From positions 186,001 to 250,000 of the forward strand of contig NC_089178.1 of assembly GCF_947507565.1 (NCBI RefSeq): a stretch of DNA of 64,000 nucleotides, in the 5' to 3' direction. The notes under the pieces were generated by a model. It did no database searches and had not been told where the DNA came from. It worked only from the letters and a program-made list of their open reading frames with translations. Source of the DNA: Oscarella lobularis (lineage: Eukaryota > Porifera > Homoscleromorpha > Homosclerophorida > Oscarellidae). Below, piece after piece: positions 53,630-64,000 of the stretch; the first letter of the stretch is position 1, and each line of letters starts with the position of its first letter. Made by a program: the position numbers and the translations under genes.

Positions 53630-53827
53630 ATCTAACGCGAATCTTTAAAGTGCGTCTTGCTGCAAGAGAGACTTTCGCGCGTTTGCAACTTTGTTTTGTG
53701 TTTGTTGAAGAAACGTAAATGTATTTATGAATACGGGACCTGAGTCTCTACTTGTAGAACGCGCTTCTTTCCACTATTTGTTCCAGCTGACGAGAACGAG
53801 CTCAAACTACTCTTCAAACTGCTTTCG
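53630..53827. promoter_or_regulatory. 198 bp head-to-head region, mitochondrial-type gene / FANCD2
   Basis: Divergent ATGs at 53629 and 53828. The left part is the diverged, inverted copy of the hairpin found after TXNRD3, so the same hairpin sits in a promoter here and in a 3' UTR there. Confidence 0.45.
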
Positions 53828-56800
53828 ATGCCGTTATCCAAGCGACAGCATTCGTCTGGACGAGCATCAGGTGCGATCGAAGGTGTGGCGCCACGAAGAA
53901 AACCTGACCAACCCGTGTACAGCATCGAAGCGAGCGAAGGCGCCACCGCCGGCAGGCGAGACATCGCTGTTTACTCAGCTACTGGCCGAATCGTCCTTTC
54001 GGGTCTCGACTTCTCCGCAGCGACGCAACGAATTAGGTTCCCCGCAAGGAATTCATCACCAGACACGATCTTCTTTTTTTAGTCATCGATCAGGCCCTGT
54101 TTCGAAAACAACTTGGCTCGGCTCTTCAGCGTCATCGCGACTATCCTCAGGTGAAACTTAGAATTTAGTCAGCAAAAAATTCCTTCTTTACGTAATTTAT
54201 TAATTAATGCTATCGTCTTTCCAAGGTTGTCAATGAATTTGAAAGATGTGTCGAAAAGCATTTCGAAGATCAAGCAAAGTGCGTCTTACCTCGATAATAA
54301 ATTTTATAAAGGTCTGACTATTTGCTTCAGTTTTCAAAATTGTCTTCTTCCAACAGCCGTTCCACAAGAAAATAACGTGCAGTAAGAAATCGGATTGCAA
54401 TTGAAACAGAAATTCTTTTGAAAAGCGTTTTATTCCTTAGTGCAAGAATTGGCACGCAAGACAGTCTAGTACGAATACTCTTAGGAGTCGACGAACTTCA
54501 GGCAAGAACGACAGTTGCAATATAAGACTTTTCCTAAGAGCTTTGCGTAGCCTTCCATGTTGAAGATTTTGCTGGAGAAGCTGCTCGAATATTCTGACGC
54601 CGACCCGTACGCTATTGTATATGTATGACACATAATGATTATCATTATGGCTAGTGGAGGCTTAGACGTTCCCAAACTCGTGATTTCTCAAATGCAGTGG
54701 CTCGACACTGTCGTTCAAAGCAAAGTAGATCCCTCCCTCCTCTCTCTCCCCTCTCCCTGGACTTATATAACTGTCTACTCTCTGAAGGACTTGGCTGACA
54801 AATTGCTCGAAGTTCTTCCCGTTCTGTCGGCGAGCGTTCAGAAGGAATTGATTGTGGCTTTGCCGGAAGTATTGCCTGACAGCGAGCACCCTCAAGTCGT
54901 CGGTCAACTTCAGTGAGACGATAGCTATTCGGATCTTTTTTCTCTCTTCTCATTATTGATTCATAGGGAATTGCTTGCTGAGAATGCGGATCTCGCTGCT
55001 TCGATTATCGAAGCCATGACAAATCTCAACGTTTCGCAGGATTTGTTTGAAGAGGTACAGTAGTAGGGGGGGGGTTCAAAATTTGAGAATTCTTCTTGTG
55101 ACTCTTGTACAAGGTTCGATTATCCATTCTAAAGCGATTAAGATCGGCTCGATTGGAAGACCTTCCCGCTGCTGTGCGATTCATTCAACAGTCTGTCAGT
55201 CAAGGAGACGCAGTCGAAGTGACGTCAAAAAGAATTCAGACGAAAATAGAGAGAAATCTAAGTCCGAACCGATTTAGATCATTTCTGAATTGCGAGAAAA
55301 TTTGGATTTCGAATCGACGTTCTTTCCGCCAATCACGTCGACGCCAAGCACGTGCATTGCGTCTCAACAAAGAAATCCTAGGTTAATTAATTAATTAACT
55401 CAATAGAAATTTGAATCGTTTCTTTTTAATCTTCTACCGTTGCAGCGGCGAGAGAAACGCGAGCCAGAAGCTGTCACACGAATTGCAGATCGTCGAAACA
55501 CTTCGAGCCGGAATTCGCTTTCAGAAACCAGTCGCCGACGCTTGGCAAAAAGTAAATTTCAATTTCGACTATTTTTAATGTTTATATTGTTTTTTTCAGG
55601 CTATTGAAAATGTGACGACGTCTGACGATCACAAAGTCGGGGAGACGAGTCTTGGTTTTTCTTTGATTCGATTTTTTGTGGTTCGTCTTTTTTTTTCCAG
55701 GTTGTCGACATTTTCGTCTTCTTCATATTGCTCTCCGTCGCGAAACGTCGAAAGCCTCTCGAGACGCTGTTTCGAAGTAAAATCAAATCGGGTCTGTTCA
55801 CCGACGAGCTCTTGTCGCAAACTTTCGTCAGCCATTCTCACGTACATGAGAAAAAAAAACGAGATTTCGTTTTCCAAAAATTAAAGAGTTTTTGTTTTCA
55901 GATACTAAAGGAGTATCTTCCATCGATTCTTTCCCTTTCCGACATTCTTCTCCGCTCTCCCGATAACGTCGTGTCGTCGTTTGGACGAGCGCTTTATTCG
56001 AACGCGTTCACCGCGTTCGATTCCTACGGCAGACAGGCAATGATTCCCTCTCTTCTCCCTCACGCTTCGATAGCGTCTTCGTATAGGAGATCGTGGGTTC
56101 GTTAGTCGTTCATATTGGGAGTGGGCTTCCCTCTAGTATTGACGGCGCGCTCGACGTTCTGGGCAGTCTTGATGTTCAATCCATGCTTCCCTATGCCGTC
56201 TTTATAAAGGCAAGGAGATTACGTCAAGAGAGATGTTTATTATTAATCTTGTTGCTCTTTATATATAGAGCATTCTCGATTACATTCACGGTTTGACGTT
56301 GTCGCAGATTCGAAAATTGTTTACTGTTTTGAGCGCTTTGGCTTTTGAAAATTCAGACAATGTCGGTGCTATTCAGGCGAGAAAAACTGAGCACGCGCGC
56401 AGAAGATCGAAGACTTTACCTTCTGTAGGATGACGTTCACATATTTGTGAGAAAGCAGCTCTCCAGTAACAACGCAAAGTAAGAAGAAAGTCGGAGTGTC
56501 CTTATATATAGGGGAAAAAAAACGCGCAACTACAGATTCAAGAGGATAGGGGTTATTGGGGCAATTGCAGCTGTTCGAAGCCTGGCCAATAAACAGTCAG
56601 ACTATTAATAGGACAAGATTTACTATAACGGCAGCCTTTTTCTTCGCAGAAAAAATTGCAGACGTTTCGTTCTGACTCAGTCTCAAACTACGACAGACGG
56701 AGGAGACCCCGACGCAGCTCAGCAGGTTAGACGATATGGTCGTGTGAATCGAAAGCGTTGGAGGGACTCTCATACGTCCAGGTTACCCATCTGTTGGAAT

Positions 56801-59800
56801 TGGTGAGAAAGTGCAGTGCTAGCTGTCCCGAAGTCGCTGCCTTGTTCTACGACGAACTAGCGACGGTCACGCAACGGCAGCGGGGTCTCGATCCGAGAAT
56901 TCGGGAGTGGATTTGCGATACGGTCGTCTCCGACTTTCAGGACATCTTCGTCGCCGACGACTCGGAAGGGGAAACCGCGCCAAGGTCAGTCAGGGGAGCA
57001 AGGATAGCAAAGGACACTGAATGACGTTGTAGCATCAGCGGTTCTTTATCTCTTCACTGGACATACGGTCTCGATACGGTCGAGGAAGGCGAAGGTGTCG
57101 CTGTTAAGATCGTGCCTCTGCTCTTGGACGAAAAGCACAAGTTGCTACCTATACGAAGAAATGTCGTTTTTGTTGCACTAGCTCAGTTCTTAGGTGTTCG
57201 AGTGCGGCGAAGATAATTCGTCTTGCTCCTCATTTTCGTTTGCTGCGAGTGTGCGAACAGCTTCAACACGAGGGCTCCTTGGATGGCATCGATGCTCTGC
57301 TCGGTAAAATGCTAATTTGTTCTTTCTTATCTATACGAAAGTCGTCTTTGTCAGGTTGTCCTATGATTCTGTGCAAAGACGACGTGCTTGGTTCTTTCGA
57401 CACCTTGACCATAGCTCAAAAAGAAATCGTTTGCAGTTCCTTGCTTTACGCAATCAATTGGTGCAGAGAGGTACCTCAGTGTACTTTCTATTATCGTACA
57501 CGTACCTCTTCATGTGAGCTACTCTAGGTCGTTAGTGCATTCTGTACGCAAGACGAAATTGAAATGAAGGGCAAAGTCATTGCGCGTCTAAAGACGATTA
57601 CCGAATTGGAAGCGGCTCTGGCCAAGTGCATGGCAGCAACGCCCTCCTTTGTGCCGCCATCTGCTCATTTCGACGTGGAACAAGATGACAGTGATTTAGT
57701 GCAACCAAAGAAATCCGGAACAGGCAAAGGGTGAGGGAGCAGTGGTTTCAAGACTTCGCAACTATCGATAATTTCCTAGAAAAGGAAAGAAGAAAAATCA
57801 AGAGAAGAACACCAGTCTTGACGGAGATAAGGTTTGACGTACGTAAACTTTTAAGCGACCGCGCACGACACTTTAGTCTAGGATGCAACAGACGAAGTCT
57901 CCCTTGCAGAAACGAGCTCGATGCCTCTGCACCGGCTAAAGCCCAAGCCTTACTTCAGGTGAGAATCTTTCAGAACATCCCTCGTGGATATGTAGTCGGA
58001 TGCTCTTTCGCACAGAGAATTAGATCTCGACGTTTGCCGAATTCTTCTCTTTGATGCCATCACGAAAAAGATAGTGGATTCGGAAAGTCACACGAAAGTA
58101 CGATGCATCAGGGCGAAATGAAGTCTGCAGCAAACGAACAGATCATATATATATAGGCTGTTCAGATGATTCATCTGGAACCTTCTGAATTACACTTCAT
58201 TCTCATCGATCTCTATCAGAAACTCGTCTACAAACTGGGACGAAGCGCTGGAAGATCTTTCCCTAGCAAAGTAAGGCAATGATCGTTTTCGTAAGGCTTT
58301 AAAATTGCAGTAGTAGCCCATCTGAGATCTCATCTCGTTTGTCGCGTAGATTAAGAAAGACTCCGGTGTCGGCTTTTCCCGTTTGTCTATGTTGGAGCCA
58401 AAAGAAGTGACCGCTTTAATGGTCGAAATTCTCCCAGCTTTTTGTTTCCACGCTGAAAAGATGAAGGCGTTTTTTGACGTGTGTAAAAAACTTTTCCCCG
58501 ATTTCGCCGACTTGTTTTCTAGACCTTGATGGAGGAGAACGACGGAATAGTGGACGTCGCGTGCAAAGATGACCAGTATGCACTCACGAGTTCGTGCTTT
58601 CAACTTCTATTCGACATTTTGGGCGTTCTTTTCGCGTGGTAATTTCGTGCATTCTCATAAGGAAGCTTCGCGTTTTATTCTCTTTTCTCGAGGCCTGGAT
58701 TTGGTTCCAAGTCGTGGCGCGACTTATTCAAGCAGGCTTTAGCTGCTTTGACAAAGACTAAAGACGGTGATCTCAGGAGTTTGTCTGTTCAGGAGCTGAC
58801 AGGGTTTCTGCATAAATCTGCAGCAAGGCTTCCTTAATTAATTTCGTTTCTTCTTTAGTTCTGTTTGCCAATATTTGGAAACTTTTAGTCAATGCGTTCC
58901 CAAGCTATCTGTCGCTGTTTCTCTCACAGTTTTAATCGAATCTGTTGTGGAACAGAGTCAAATTCCCTCTCTAGAGCCTGTCATAAGTAAGCAGACGAGG
59001 CGATAAACAATTATTGATAAACAGCTGAACGTGTGTCAGGCGTGCTATCTGGAACGTTTTTGAAGCAGCGGTGGACCGAGCTGGAAAACGACAAGTCGAA
59101 TAAAATAAACGAGATGATTCAGCCGCTTGTGAGGTGGGTAAAGATCTCGCTGATCTTGTAACGCGTCTACACTGTCGTTTTTGTAGATGTCATTTGCATT
59201 TTGCCGAAAATTCCGTCGAATTGATTGAAACAATTGCGAAGGATGCCTTTGGCGAATTGGTGGAAGAAGGGGCTCTATCATCAAAGTTGTACCCCACACT
59301 AAGAAGGTACAGTATACATACTGTGTTCTTTCTCGAACCGTGACAGCCTTACGATCCTGCAGAATTTCGGCTCCTGTTTATCACCGGTTGATGTTTGAGG
59401 AATTAGCAAGAATGGTTGTCACCGTTGCATCAGTGAAACAAACTTCCTCGTCAGACGTAAGAAGAGAAAAGTGCTTACCATGCAATGATTGACGAATTCA
59501 ATACGCTAAGGTGAAACGAGAGAGGCTCACAGCATTAGGTCCTATTGTGCGTGCCTTCCAACTTCTCATTCAACTAGTAAAGGTCAGATGCAGTATAAAG
59601 TCTGATAGGTAGCAAATTTCTAATTTAGACCTTCGATTCAAGACCGATATTGGTTTCTGCCCTCAAATTCGGAAGAATGTTTGTCGACAATTTTCTCCGT
59701 CATGCTATGCCAATAGTGGAGTCTCTATTTAGAACTGATAAGGTACTTCTAATTAAATAAGTAGTGTACTGTTGTGAATTTCCGAGACGCTGTCGTCCAG

Positions 59801-60363
59801 GACGAGATTCATGTTTTGCTGAGGAGTCTGCAACAAAGCACCCGGTCGCTTCAACACTTCTGCAGTCATTCCAAAATGTCGCGAAGCATTACAATAGTGA
59901 ACTACGTTCCTATGCTGAAGAGGAGCCTCGAGGCCTTTGTTTATAGAGTCAAGGTGAACTCGTGAAAAGTGCCTAGGTAACCTCTAAATTTTTGTGTTTC
60001 AAAATCTTTAGGCTTTGCTTGCCATACACAATTGCCAGGATGCGTTTTGGATAGGAAATCTAAAAAACCGAGATTTAAAAGTTGAGCCCGGTGATTGCGT
60101 TCGTAGCGACGGCACCAATCTCGTTTCTCTAGGGAGACGAAGTCCTGTCTCAAGCATCAGTGCGAATGTCTATGTCAATGGCTCTGTCTGGACAGACGGA
60201 ACAAGATCAGGTTGCTAATGACGACGGCGAGTCATATGGTGACGACGACAACGAAGATGTTGCGGAAAAGGTCTAATAGCATAAGCGAGTTCCTATTTTA
60301 TGAATGCGTTTGTAGGAATCTGATATTGAAGAGCAAGGTCATGACTCCGACCCAGACGTCTAG
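53828..60363 (+). CDS. FANCD2: FANCD2, Fanconi anaemia DNA-repair clamp subunit
   Basis: Large gene of some 35-40 short exons. Start MPLSKRQHSSGRASASKRAK (basic, as in human), then ETSLFTQLLAESSFRVSTSP, VIDQALFRKQLGSALQRHRD, DVPKLVISQMQWLDTVVQSK, DLADKLLEVLPVLSASVQKE, RLEDLPAAVRFIQQSVSQGD, and AVFIK|SILDYIHGLTLSQIRK, which matches the monoubiquitination site (human K561, VKGILDYL). Later: RKQLSSNNAK, AALFYDELATVTQRQRGLDP, FQDIFVADDSE, LTFVPMLKRSLEAFVYRVK-like and HNCQDAFWIGNLKNRDLK, ending in an acidic tail DDNEDVAEK, EEQGHDSDPDV. FANCD2 pairs with FANCI and locks on DNA at interstrand crosslinks when ubiquitinated. The intron directly after the modified Lys codon (56210-56268) has a GC donor. 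Confidence 0.94.
56210..56268 (+). other. GC-AG intron at the FANCD2 ubiquitination-site lysine
   Basis: Exon ends GTC TTT ATA AAG (VFIK, 56207-56209 = Lys codon) and the intron starts GCAAGG; acceptor TATATATAG at 56268. Phase 0; the next exon reads SILDYIHG. Confidence 0.75.
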
Positions 60364-60489
60364 CTACATTACTAGCTACATTTAGATTTAGTAGCACGAG
60401 GATCTAATCAAGAGAGTGAGTGTTTATCGGTAGATATCCGGGCGTGTTAGCGACCGCGTGGCACGAACGAAAAGCGCTTCAACGCCGCC

Positions 60490-62427
60490 ATGAACTGGGT
60501 GGGAGGCGCAAGGTTTGTACAAGAGAATCCGCAACGCTCATAGTCGACAATGGCTCTCACAGAAACCGCATTCGAACGAAAGACAAGAAGCAACAGCGAG
60601 TAGAAAACACGGACTCGGACTTTCTTCCGTAAAGCTCCATTCGTTTCTCTTTTCGAGGACTTCTTCGAAATGCGACGTCAATCGAAGAGACGCGACGCCT
60701 TTCGACAGCCTTATTCGCCCGGAAAAAAGGCCGAAAAGCGGCCAATCTGCCAAGACCTTCTCATCCTCCAAGCAATCAACGAAACGACGGCTGCCGAGCC
60801 GCCGATGAGAGAAAACCCCGTTCGACAGCCCAATCGAGTCGATCTAAGCGGTCGCGACCACTCCTTTCTCCCCCCGAAACGAAGACCGAAAAAGCCGCCC
60901 GAACCTTCGACGCGACATCTCGAATTTCTTCCCAACGTCTCTCCCGATTCGATTCGCGTTCCGTCTCGCCTCGAGCTCGACGAAGCGGCGGCGGCGGCGA
61001 CGGCGTCGTCCGTCGTCGCAACGCCGCGTCATTTCAATCCGAATGCGACGCGATTCGTTCGAAACTCGGGGGAATTCAGTTCGACGAGCGTCGAAGAGCC
61101 GCTCCCAAGGCAGATGCGCCAGGTATAGATACTGATAAAGAGCTCCCTCTCTACACGTCGCGATTCAGGATCGTCGGTCTCGTCCTGGTCCACTTTATGC
61201 CGATACGGACGATGAAAAAATGACGCCGTTTGTTGATAACCTGTTCGGTAGAAAACCGAACGTAAGCCGGCCGGCACCTTAGGCACGAGATTGCGTACGG
61301 TTTTTTTTTTCTCACTGCAGTTTGTTCCTCCACCTCCGCCGCTCGGTTTCAAGTCTAGATTTCGCACTAATGTCAAGTCTCTAGGCCACGAGACGCGGTG
61401 AGTCCTGCTGTTATGTTCTACATTTCTTAGCTAATGTTTGGCCTGCATGGACAGCAGTGTTGTTCCTGATCAGGACGAGCTGCTTGCCAATGAGACAGAG
61501 TCTCCTCTAATTCGTTCTGGCAATGATGATGAGGATGATGATTGCCGGCTTAGCCGTCACACTCCCAGTGAAAATCAATTGACTTCAGCCAAGCCACTTT
61601 CTGCCTTCGAGAAGATGCTTCAGAAGATGAACGGGCCCCAAAGAGACGGCGAAAATTCTCAGCGGCGTCCGGCAAGTAACGATTGGAGTTGGAGAAACTT
61701 CGTAAATGGAAACGAGATGCTGAGAAACAAGAAAGCGTTTGAATTAGCCGAGGAAGCTCTGGAGGAAGTAGAGCCAACCTCTTTAAGATGTCTCCCTTAC
61801 GAGCCATGTCGTTCTAGGTGATGAATCTCAGCCATTGTGGCGACAAAGACGACGAAGAAAATAAGGATGATGAGTCTCCCTTGTCTGAGGATGACTTAGA
61901 GTCAGTGTCTGGTAAGCTTCATAGTAGTCGATCCAGTGCGTCCATCGTCTCGCAAGAAGCCGGTTCAGTCGACGTGTCTGCACCGCTCAGAAGCATTTCA
62001 ACGGAAGACGTGACGCAAAAGGTTCGAGGCGCATGTTAAACGGAGGGTATAATGTGAACGGGCTTTTTCGCGGTTGCAGTTCAAGGATGCCGAAATCCAG
62101 TGCTGCAAAGCAATTACTCATTCCGTGGCAACGCAGACGGAAAGCGAAGACTTGATTCCATCGACGGGCTCCGTTCGCGAGACAACGGAGCAGTGCGTCC
62201 CAATGGCACACGGAGCAATCGATGCCGACGTTGAACACGTGGAAATGACGGCCACGTTATCGCGAATTATTCGAACTCGGGAGGGCCTAGTGCGGGAAAC
62301 AGTCATCAGGCAACTGCTAAGAAAGTAGGCCATGGAAGTGAGACTCTCGGCTGACTGATTTTTTTCCTCTTCCTCTAGCTCATCTTCGGATCGACAACAG
62401 GATACGAAAGACGTAAGCTGTATTTAG
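60490..62427 (+). CDS. REDIC1: REDIC1/C12orf40-like protein (meiotic crossover regulator family)
   Basis: Start exon MNWVGGAR joins NRIRTKDKKQQRVENTDSDF; the vertebrate family starts MNWVGGSR followed by a basic helix. Next SPGKKAEKRPICQDLLILQA with IN matches the SPVK...LDLLNLY(V/M)VNQ segment. The rest is disordered and Ser/Pro/acidic-rich (HSFLPPKRRPKKPPEPSTRH, HFNPNATRFVRNSGEFSSTS, LSAFEKMLQKMNG, DWSWRNFVNGNEMLRNK). The end has KDAEIQCC and SVATQTESED, like the D(A)GIQTESE / AIQCD motifs near the C-terminus of the human protein. The last exon stops at 62425-62427. REDIC1 promotes crossover intermediates in meiosis, so a germline role here is plausible but inferred. Follows FANCD2 by 126 bp on the same strand. 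Confidence 0.75.
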
Positions 62428-62603
62428 CAAACAATCACCCTCCCTTCCCTCCCCCCCTCCCGTGCCAACCTCTCCTCCCAATCCAAAAAGTGCAAATATT
62501 CGCACACGTCAATTCCTATCCTCCCTATTTATTCACTAAAAGCTATAACCCAAAAATCCCCCAAAAAAAAGAAGCAGACAACGTTTGAGTCGTTGAACGA
62601 GAC
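62428..62603. other. Convergent spacer REDIC1 / laminin beta with pyrimidine tract
   Basis: Contains a CT-rich tract (about 62440-62462) and an A-rich stretch; both 3' UTRs must end here. Confidence 0.5.
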
Positions 62604-64000
62604 CTACGTGCTACACGTGGAGTGGAAGAGAGCCTTGCGTTCAATATCGGCCAAGAGAGCGTCGATTTCGTTTTCATACTCTCCCGTCTGGCTCTCCAAC
62701 TTCTCGATCTCTTCGTCGTTCTTCTTCACGGACTTTTCGAATTCTGGCAGCAAGAAGGCGTCGTTGATAAACATCTCAACGTTCTTTTCTACGGCGACTC
62801 TGACATACCTTTTATTTCGTTTGCCTTGTCAGTAACTCTTTTGAGCGTCTCGTCGGCATCCTTCTTCAACTCGGCAGCGTCAGCAGATTTCTTTCTCAAG
62901 TTCTCAATAGCCCGATCGAGGCTCTCACGAAATCGTGCAAGTTCATCTTCTAAGTCATGTAAATCCTAGACCAACTCATCTTCCTCGACTGATTTAACAG
63001 AGATTCGTCATTTTCTTACCTCAGAGGTGGCTCTTATTTGCTGCCTGGCACTCGAAGCCTCTTTCTCCGCCGAGGCCAGATTCTGCTCGTTCGCGTCCGC
63101 CTGAGCAGTGGCCGCTGCTATTTCATTCTCGGTGGTGTTTGCGTCGGTCCATGCCTTTTGCATTGCGGCGTTGAGTGCGACCAAGTTGGCTTCAGCGCTG
63201 GCTATTTCACCGTCGGCTCTCGTCTTTATCGCTTCAGCGCGTTTAAGGAAAGTTGATGAGGTGTTCTGATGGCCTTTGGCTGTAGCCAGTTGAGCTTCCA
63301 CTTCTTTGGCTTTTGCCAAGAGCTCCTCAGCGTTTCGACTATAAAAAGTGTGATATACAACTAAGTGCGCAATATATCCGTTATCTTACTTCGCTTCTTC
63401 GGCTCGACTTCGAGCGCGACTGATGTTTTCCAATTCTTCCGTCCAAGTTTCGAGATTCGCTATGTTCATTTTGATGAGTTGAATGGTTGCGTTGATCTTG
63501 GTAATCACATTCTGGAATTCTTCTCGGCTCACGTGTTCCAAACCTGAAATGTCGCCAATCGCACGCCTGATGTCAGAAAGAACTTTCGATTCTCTATCCC
63601 AAAAACTTGACATTTTATTGAGCACTTTGGTGGCATTTTGGCTGATTTCGCTAGCAACTTTTTGAGAACTTACACCTCGACTTTGCGCATCAGCAGCAAT
63701 TTCATCCGCTCTCCTAATATCGTCAGACGCTATAGACAACTCGCCCATTATCTGGGACAATAGAAGAAGCGTCTCATTAGCAAACGTTTTTGCCATGTCG
63801 GCGCGCTGCTGAGCCAGCATGGTTGCATTTGCAGCGCCTGAGCAAGTGGGTCCTCCACCACAGTAACCACAATTCACTCCACCGCAAGGATCACAAGAAG
63901 ACGAACTCAAAGGCTTTCCGCAAAGATCACGCTCTGCTTCACGGACTATTCGATCGTAGTCCTCCAACGTCATTTCAGCTTCAGAAAGCCGTCTGTTATT
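62604..64000 (-). CDS. LAMB: Laminin beta chain, C-terminal coiled coil (5' part outside window)
   Basis: Reading leftwards from the edge: CDPCGGVNCGYCGGGPTC, the Cys-rich beta-knot between coiled-coil domains II and I of laminin beta chains, then long heptad-rich coil (LSQIMGELSIASDDIRRADE, ARSRAEEAK, AEELLAKAKEVEAQLATAKG, EIAAATAQADANEQNLASAE). The end (stop 62604) is ENEIDALLADIERKALFHST plus CST: the penultimate-region Cys after ..HST is the beta-chain cysteine that disulphide-bonds the gamma chain. This tells beta from alpha and gamma. Laminin trimers form basement membranes. The N-terminal LN and EGF domains are not in the window. The introns are 50-100 bp. Confidence 0.93.

Overview
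The window looks like a gene-dense animal genome. It holds about 24 protein-coding genes, nearly all clear orthologues of animal nuclear genes. Most are split by very short introns (about 40-90 bp) and packed with tiny intergenic gaps. A laminin beta chain, an ADAM protease, a Notch O-glucosyltransferase and a Sec-containing thioredoxin-glutathione reductase point to a metazoan. Moderate GC, very short introns and a laminin beta gene fit a homoscleromorph sponge such as Oscarella best. This is an inference from gene content and architecture, not a database match.

Layout, left to right: ADAM metalloprotease (-, cut by the left edge); NSUN5 rRNA methyltransferase (+); WNK kinase (-); an intronless SOCS-box/pseudokinase (+); EZH2 (-); intronless USP30-like deubiquitinase (-); muskelin (+); a truncated duplicate of a small, probably mitochondrial, gene; an NADH-cytochrome b5 reductase gene (+) with one 6.9 kb intron filled by a minisatellite; a small membrane protein (-); the intact small mitochondrial-type gene (-); a gene-poor stretch with a pseudogene fragment; an SMP-30/gluconolactonase (-); POGLUT1 (+); ANAPC7 (+); MCM2 (-); TPRA1 (+); a small GPI-anchored-type secreted protein (-); CFAP20DC (+); PUS7 (-); thioredoxin-glutathione reductase (+, selenoprotein); a second mitochondrial-type paralogue (-); FANCD2 (+); a REDIC1/C12orf40-like meiotic gene (+); and a laminin beta chain (-, cut by the right edge).

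Strands alternate almost strictly, giving at least eight head-to-head pairs whose start codons lie 59-467 bp apart. Tail-to-tail pairs are close too: 9 bp and 26 bp gaps, and one pair (ANAPC7/MCM2) whose coding sequences overlap by 20 bp. MCM2/TPRA1 is also a head-to-head pair in human, so it looks like an ancient conserved pair. The genes are mostly housekeeping: DNA replication and repair, meiosis, chromatin, RNA modification, redox, protein turnover and extracellular matrix. There is no operon-like pathway.

The least ordinary parts are four. (1) The 19.7-32.5 kb region has a hierarchical minisatellite inside a CYB5R intron, local frame disruptions in CYB5R, and duplicated gene fragments on both sides. 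(2) The SOCS-box pseudokinase has an unusual architecture. (3) The selenoprotein gene has a Grx domain without active-site thiols, a GC-AG intron before the Sec exon, a candidate SECIS, and inverted duplications shared with the neighbouring gene. (4) ANAPC7 and MCM2 have overlapping coding ends. Splice sites were assigned by eye from GT/GC-AG signals and family alignment recalled from memory; exon edges are approximate unless given.
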